Part shown: positions 14,111 through 17,860 of the stretch, in pieces
Numbering within the stretch: position 1 is the stretch's first letter
How the letters are laid out: every line of letters begins with the position of its first letter
Origin: an uncultured Lachnospiraceae bacterium
Lineage (GTDB): Bacteria; Bacillota; Clostridia; Lachnospirales; Lachnospiraceae
Direction: 5' to 3'
Assembly (NCBI GenBank): GCA_947565255.1
Contig: CANOFI010000016.1
Span: 1 to 17,860, forward strand
Length of the DNA: 17,860 nucleotides
Made by a program: the position numbers and the translations under genes
Notes under the pieces: generated by a model
What the model was told of the DNA's origin: nothing
Database searches by the model: none
Seen by the model: only the letters and a program-made list of their open reading frames with translations

Positions 14111-15352
14111 TTACCCCCCTAACAACTGCTTGACAATCCTCTGTGCATCTAATTTCTCAATATCATCCGGCACATTTTGTCCACATGTCAAATAGGATAA
14201 ATCCGCATCGGTATATAATTTTAAATTTAAAATATTACCAAAACAGGTTGTCTCGTCCAATTTGGTAAAAATAAGCTTAAATCCTTCCACACCCTTGTAA
14301 GAATCGGCAATACTCAGCAAATCTTTATATTTCGTCGTTGCACTCAGCACAAGAAAAATTTCTGACTGTTCTTTGTCCTCTACGGTTAAAACCAGCTTCT
14401 TAATGTCTGACAGCTGCTGTTCATTCTGGTGGGAATGTCCGGCAGTATCCACTAAAATCAAATCATAATCGTTGTATTTTTCCATTGCTTTTTTTATTTC
14501 ATCCGGCGTATATACGACCTGAAACGGCACATTCAGAATATCCGCATACGTGTGCAGCTGCTCTGTCGCCGCAATCCGGTATGTGTCGGCCGTCAGCATG
14601 GCAACCCTTTTCTTTTCCTCCAGCGTAAACTTGGAAGCAATTTTTGCTATCGTCGTTGTCTTTCCCACCCCGGTCGGCCCAATGAAAAATACAACCTTGG
14701 GAAGTTTTTTCCCTAACGTAATCGTCTTTGCCTCACCAAGTTTTAAAATCATTTTCTGGTACACTGTAGATAATATATAATCCAGTCCTACATCCTTTTT
14801 TACATTTTTATCAATTTCATCTACAATCTGGTTGGCGTAAATTTCATCGATTTCCTGTTCCAGAAGCTTGTTATAGATCAATTTTGTATAAATTTCAATC
14901 TCAGATTCTTCCTCAACCTGCGTCCTTTTCTCATCCGCAGCCTTTTTGTCTTCCTTTGCCAGCTTTTCCTGCAGAAGTTTTTGAATATCTGTCAGCTTTT
15001 CTTCCAGAATATCTGTCTTCTGGTTCTGTGTTTCCCTGCGCTCCAGCTCTCTTAAAATAGGGTTATCCTCCATCCTCTGCTCCGCAGAAGAAACTGAAAA
15101 TTCCTTCCTTGGCTGCGGCTCTGCCTTTGTCTGTGCTTCCTTCGTGATAAGATTCTGAATTTCATTTCCCTTTATATCCTTTTTCTCATCCAGCGCTGCG
15201 GTGACCTCTACGTAGGGTTTCCTGAAAATGCGCATAAATCCCCTCGGCTTCACGGTCTTAATATTCATAACAATTGCGTCGCCGCCCAAATCCTCACTCG
15301 CTTTTACAATCGCTTCCTTTTCAGTCTCTGCCTGAAATTTTTTAATAATCAC
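14111..15352 (-). CDS. flhF: SRP-family GTPase FlhF
   Basis: FlhF is the third SRP-type GTPase, after Ffh and FtsY, and recruits early flagellar parts to the place of assembly. The 413 residues comprise a basic N-terminal B domain (about 1-55), a charged linker (about 56-150), and the NG domain (about 155-413). In NG are the P-loop GPTGVGKT (225-232), the LTADTYRIAATEQL block (253-266), the DTAG motif (302-305) and TKLD (363-366), all intact. It starts with GTG (15352), whose G is also the last base of the flhA stop TAG; no strong ribosome binding site is seen, so translation is probably coupled to flhA. flhG, its regulator, follows at once. Confidence 0.96.
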   Translation of the reverse strand: MIIKKFQAETEKEAIVKASEDLGGDAIVMNIKTVKPRGFMRIFRKPYVEVTAALDEKKDIKGNEIQNLITKEAQTKAEPQPRKEFSVSSAEQRMEDNPILRELERRETQNQKTDILEEKLTDIQKLLQEKLAKEDKKAADEKRTQVEEESEIEIYTKLIYNKLLEQEIDEIYANQIVDEIDKNVKKDVGLDYILSTVYQKMILKLGEAKTITLGKKLPKVVFFIGPTGVGKTTTIAKIASKFTLEEKKRVAMLTADTYRIAATEQLHTYADILNVPFQVVYTPDEIKKAMEKYNDYDLILVDTAGHSHQNEQQLSDIKKLVLTVEDKEQSEIFLVLSATTKYKDLLSIADSYKGVEGFKLIFTKLDETTCFGNILNLKLYTDADLSYLTCGQNVPDDIEKLDAQRIVKQLLGG

Positions 15353-17385
15353 TATGCTGTCACCATCCCTACTGACTGTAATTCAACACTGGAATCAATT
15401 TCACTATATGAAACAACAATCAAATCCTTCATATATTCTTCTGTCATTTTCTTAAAATACATACGCACAATCGGAGAAGTGATAATAATTGCACTTTTTC
15501 CCATATTTTCAAGCTTACCGGTCTGCTCCTCAACTGCATTGACAATGCTGCGGATGCGCTCCGGCTCTAACGTTAAATATGCACCCTGCTCTGTCTGTTT
15601 TACGCTTCCCATAATCTCCTGCTCAACTTTCGGGTCCAGTGTTACAACGCTGGTTGGCTCATTGGCCGGAAAATACTTGTTGGATATTGCACGTTTTAAC
15701 GTCTGGCGCACATACTCTGTCAAAATATCCGTGTCCCTGGTCACTGACGCATGATCTGCCAGCGTCTCAAAAATAGACAGCAAATCCCGGATAGAAATCC
15801 CTTCCGCCAAAAGATTCTGCAGCACTTTCTGAATTTCACCTACACCAAGCTGCTTTGGAACAAGTTCGTCCACAAGGGTCGGATGGTTTTCCTTTAAGTT
15901 GTCGATTAAGTTCTGCACATCCTGCCTTGTAAGCAGTTCCGCAATATGCTTTCGGATTATTTCTGTCAAATGTGTTGCAATGATGGACGGCGGGTCAACA
16001 ACCGTGTATCCGAGGCTTTCCGCGCGCTCTCTCTGCCCTTCCGTAATCCAGATTGCCGGCAGATGGAAGGAAGGCTCGAATGTCGGAATACCTGAGATTT
16101 CCTCCTCCACAAAGCCCGGATTCATCGCCATGTAATGGTCAAATAAGATTTCTCCCTCACTGACCTGAATGCCTTTTATCTTAATAATGTACTGATTTGG
16201 ATTTAACTGAATGTTGTCGCGCAGACGGATAATCGGCACAACCGTACCCAGCTCAAGAGCCACCTGACGGCGAATCATAACGACACGGTCAAGCAAATCT
16301 CCTCCCTGATTGACATCCGCCAGCGGAATAATTCCGTACCCGAACTCCAGTTCGATTGGGTCAACCTGAAGCAGCGATACCACATTTTCCGGACGGCGAA
16401 TCTCCTCCGCCTCATCCTCTCCGGTTTCAACTTCCTCTACGATTTGTGCAACACCGATGCGTTTTGCAATGCTTAACCCTGTAACGATAAATGCAATGCC
16501 AAAAGCGCAGAACAAAAACCATGGGAGCGGTGTCACCAGTCCGAGGAAACACAGGGTTCCTCCGACAATATATAATACCTTTGGTATCCCAAATAGCTGT
16601 CCGACCAGTACATTGGCAAAGTCGGCTTCCTTGGATGCCTTTGTCACTAAAATACCTGTTGCAAGTGAGATTAAAAGGGATGGAATCTGGCTGACCAGTC
16701 CGTCACCAATTGTCAGAATGGTGTATTTATCCAATGCTTCGGATATTTCCATACCACCCCGCAAAACACCCATGGCAATACCGCCGATAATATTGACCAT
16801 TGTGATAATCAGTCCGGCAATGGCATCTCCCTTTACATATTTTACTGCACCATCCATAGAGCCAAAGAAGCTGGCCTCCTGCTGGATTTTTTCACGTCTT
16901 ACCTTTGCATCCTCGTCCGTAATTGCACCTGTATTCAAATCGGCATCAATGGCCATCTGTTTACCGGGCATTGCATCCAGAGTAAACCTTGCCGTTACCT
17001 CTGCCACACGTTCCGAACCTTTATTGATGACCATAAACTGCACAAGAATTAAAATAATAAACACAATAATACCAATTATCAGGTCATTTCCACCAACAAA
17101 GTTTCCGAATGTTTCCACAACCTTTCCTGCGTCGCCATTGCCGAGAATCAGCTTGGTGGACGACACATTCAGAGAAATTCTGAAAATAGTCGTGAACAGC
17201 AGAATAGTCGGAAAAGCAGCCATATCCAACACTTCTCTTACAAATAATGCATCAAACATAACAACAAGCGCAATCGAAATGTTGACACATAACATCGCAT
17301 CTAAAACAATGGAAGGTAATGGAATGATTAAAAATACAATCGCAGCGAGGATATACAACCCAATACCTATATCCGCCTTTTTCAT
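15352..17385 (-). CDS. flhA: Flagellar export gate protein FlhA
   Basis: FlhA forms the nonameric ring of the flagellar type III export gate and uses the proton-motive force. The 677-residue protein has about eight membrane helices in residues 10-310, with the FHIPEP signature region TTIFRISLNVSSTKLILG (about 65-82) and the conserved cytoplasmic loop FTLDAMPGKQMAIDADL to MDGAVKYVKGDA (about 134-187). A charged linker (about 315-335) leads to the soluble C-terminal domain (about 335-677), which docks chaperone-substrate complexes. The frame begins at a GTG (17391), only two bases after AAGGAGG; the ATG at 17385 has eight-base spacing and is chosen. It follows flhB by 32 bases and overlaps flhF by one base. 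Confidence 0.97.
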   Translation of the reverse strand: MKKADIGIGLYILAAIVFLIIPLPSIVLDAMLCVNISIALVVMFDALFVREVLDMAAFPTILLFTTIFRISLNVSSTKLILGNGDAGKVVETFGNFVGGNDLIIGIIVFIILILVQFMVINKGSERVAEVTARFTLDAMPGKQMAIDADLNTGAITDEDAKVRREKIQQEASFFGSMDGAVKYVKGDAIAGLIITMVNIIGGIAMGVLRGGMEISEALDKYTILTIGDGLVSQIPSLLISLATGILVTKASKEADFANVLVGQLFGIPKVLYIVGGTLCFLGLVTPLPWFLFCAFGIAFIVTGLSIAKRIGVAQIVEEVETGEDEAEEIRRPENVVSLLQVDPIELEFGYGIIPLADVNQGGDLLDRVVMIRRQVALELGTVVPIIRLRDNIQLNPNQYIIKIKGIQVSEGEILFDHYMAMNPGFVEEEISGIPTFEPSFHLPAIWITEGQRERAESLGYTVVDPPSIIATHLTEIIRKHIAELLTRQDVQNLIDNLKENHPTLVDELVPKQLGVGEIQKVLQNLLAEGISIRDLLSIFETLADHASVTRDTDILTEYVRQTLKRAISNKYFPANEPTSVVTLDPKVEQEIMGSVKQTEQGAYLTLEPERIRSIVNAVEEQTGKLENMGKSAIIITSPIVRMYFKKMTEEYMKDLIVVSYSEIDSSVELQSVGMVTA

Positions 17386-17417
17386 GGCCACTACCTCCTT
17401 TCTTATTTTTGTTATTG

Positions 17418-17860
17418 TTATTTTTTCTTCAAATTATATACGAACGCCAGAACCTCGGCTACTGCCTGATACAACTCCGGCGGAATTTCCTCATCTATTT
17501 CCACGTTATAATATAACATTCTTGCAAGCGGCTTATTCTCCACAATTTCAACGTTATATTCCCTCGCCGCTTCTTTAATTCTCTCTGCCAGAAAATCCTG
17601 TCCCTTTGCAATCACAACCGGTGCCTTCGGCGCAGGTTTTAATGCCTTCTTCTGTCCGGTCTGCGATTCATTTTCCCGTGCAAATGCTTCGTATTTAATC
17701 GCAACCGCCAGATGAGTCGGGTTTGTAATTACAACGTCTGCTTCCGGAAGAGCCTGCATCATTCGCCTCTGGGAAGCCTCTCTCATCTTTTGTCTGATTT
17801 TCCCCTTAATCTGAGGATCTCCTTCACTCTGCCTGTATTCTTCTTTTACTTCCTGCTTTG
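17418..17860 (-). CDS. flhB: Flagellar export switch protein FlhB, C-terminal part (5' end beyond window)
   Basis: The reading frame runs in from the right edge (first full codon at 17858) and gives 146 residues; the four membrane helices lie outside. Seen: the cytoplasmic linker KQEVKEEYRQSEGDPQIKGK, typical of FlhB, then the autocleavage site NPTH (17712-17723, cleavage expected between N and P), and the C-terminal FlhB-CC domain with PVVIAKGQDFLAERIKEAA and ENKPLARMLYYNVEID. FlhB switches export from rod/hook to filament substrates after cleaving itself. The loop after the NPTH strand is about 13 residues longer than I would expect for the family. An internal ATG at 17786 is not the start. 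Identification secure. Confidence 0.96.
   Translation of the reverse strand, partial: KQEVKEEYRQSEGDPQIKGKIRQKMREASQRRMMQALPEADVVITNPTHLAVAIKYEAFARENESQTGQKKALKPAPKAPVVIAKGQDFLAERIKEAAREYNVEIVENKPLARMLYYNVEIDEEIPPELYQAVAEVLAFVYNLKKK

Noticed and set aside
15955..15990. TTGACA on the minus strand inside flhA as an internal promoter
   Set aside because: No acceptable -10 box at the right distance; AT-rich coding sequence gives such hexamers by chance.
16457..17578. Long plus-strand open frame (373 codons) opposite flhA and flhB
   Set aside because: It lies entirely antisense to two secure genes, has no ribosome binding site of note, and its Ile/Ser/Pro-rich composition is what the complement of membrane-protein codons gives.
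1..17860. CRISPR arrays, insertion sequences, tRNA or rRNA genes, attachment sites, origin
   Set aside because: No regularly spaced repeats, no transposase frames, no tRNA-like cloverleaf or rRNA sequence was seen; the window is almost fully covered by one gene block.

Overview
This window reads as the chromosome of a motile, Gram-positive, low-to-moderate-GC Clostridia, most likely a member of the Lachnospiraceae. The reasons are the Bacillus/Clostridia-type order of its flagellar and chemotaxis genes, purine-rich AGGAGG-type ribosome binding sites, a WhiG/FliA-type sigma factor inside the operon, CheC and CheD beside CheA and CheW, and an unrelated dockerin gene downstream. The family assignment is an inference. 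All 19 recognisable genes lie on the minus strand, so the window is read from right to left.

From 17860 down to about 3462 is the distal part of one long fla/che operon: flhB (3' part only), flhA, flhF, flhG, a PilZ-domain gene, cheB, cheA, cheW, cheC, cheD, a small two-helix membrane protein, sigD, fapA (DUF342), a small hydrophilic protein, a membrane-anchored coiled-coil protein in the position of Bacillus swrB, and a short membrane protein with an MltG/YceG-like C-terminus. Genes are a few bases apart or overlap. Together they encode the core of the flagellar export gate (FlhA, FlhB), the GTPase/ATPase pair that sets flagellar number and place (FlhF, FlhG), a probable c-di-GMP effector, receptor adaptation and the histidine kinase (CheB, CheA, CheW, CheC, CheD), and the late-flagellar sigma factor. 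cheY, cheR, receptors and basal-body genes are not in the window.

Next comes rpsB-tsf (3311-1539), with its own good sigma-A promoter, a leader with a possible hairpin, and a strong bidirectional terminator after tsf. The junction fla/che - rpsB - tsf is the Bacillus subtilis arrangement, but pyrH and frr do not follow tsf here. Instead, after a 341-base intergenic stretch holding the terminator, an unexplained inverted repeat and a second sigma-A promoter, there is the 5' two-thirds or less of a gene for a secreted protein with an N-terminal dockerin module and a probable LamG-like domain, cut off by the left edge.

Most of the window is a well-known type of operon. The less well understood parts are the four small genes around sigD and before rpsB, the rpsB leader hairpin, the N-terminal dockerin protein and its promoter region, and an extended loop in FlhB. 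Several genes have an in-frame GTG or ATG inside or too close to their Shine-Dalgarno sequence, so the longest open frame overstates the protein; the starts listed here are chosen from the ribosome binding sites.
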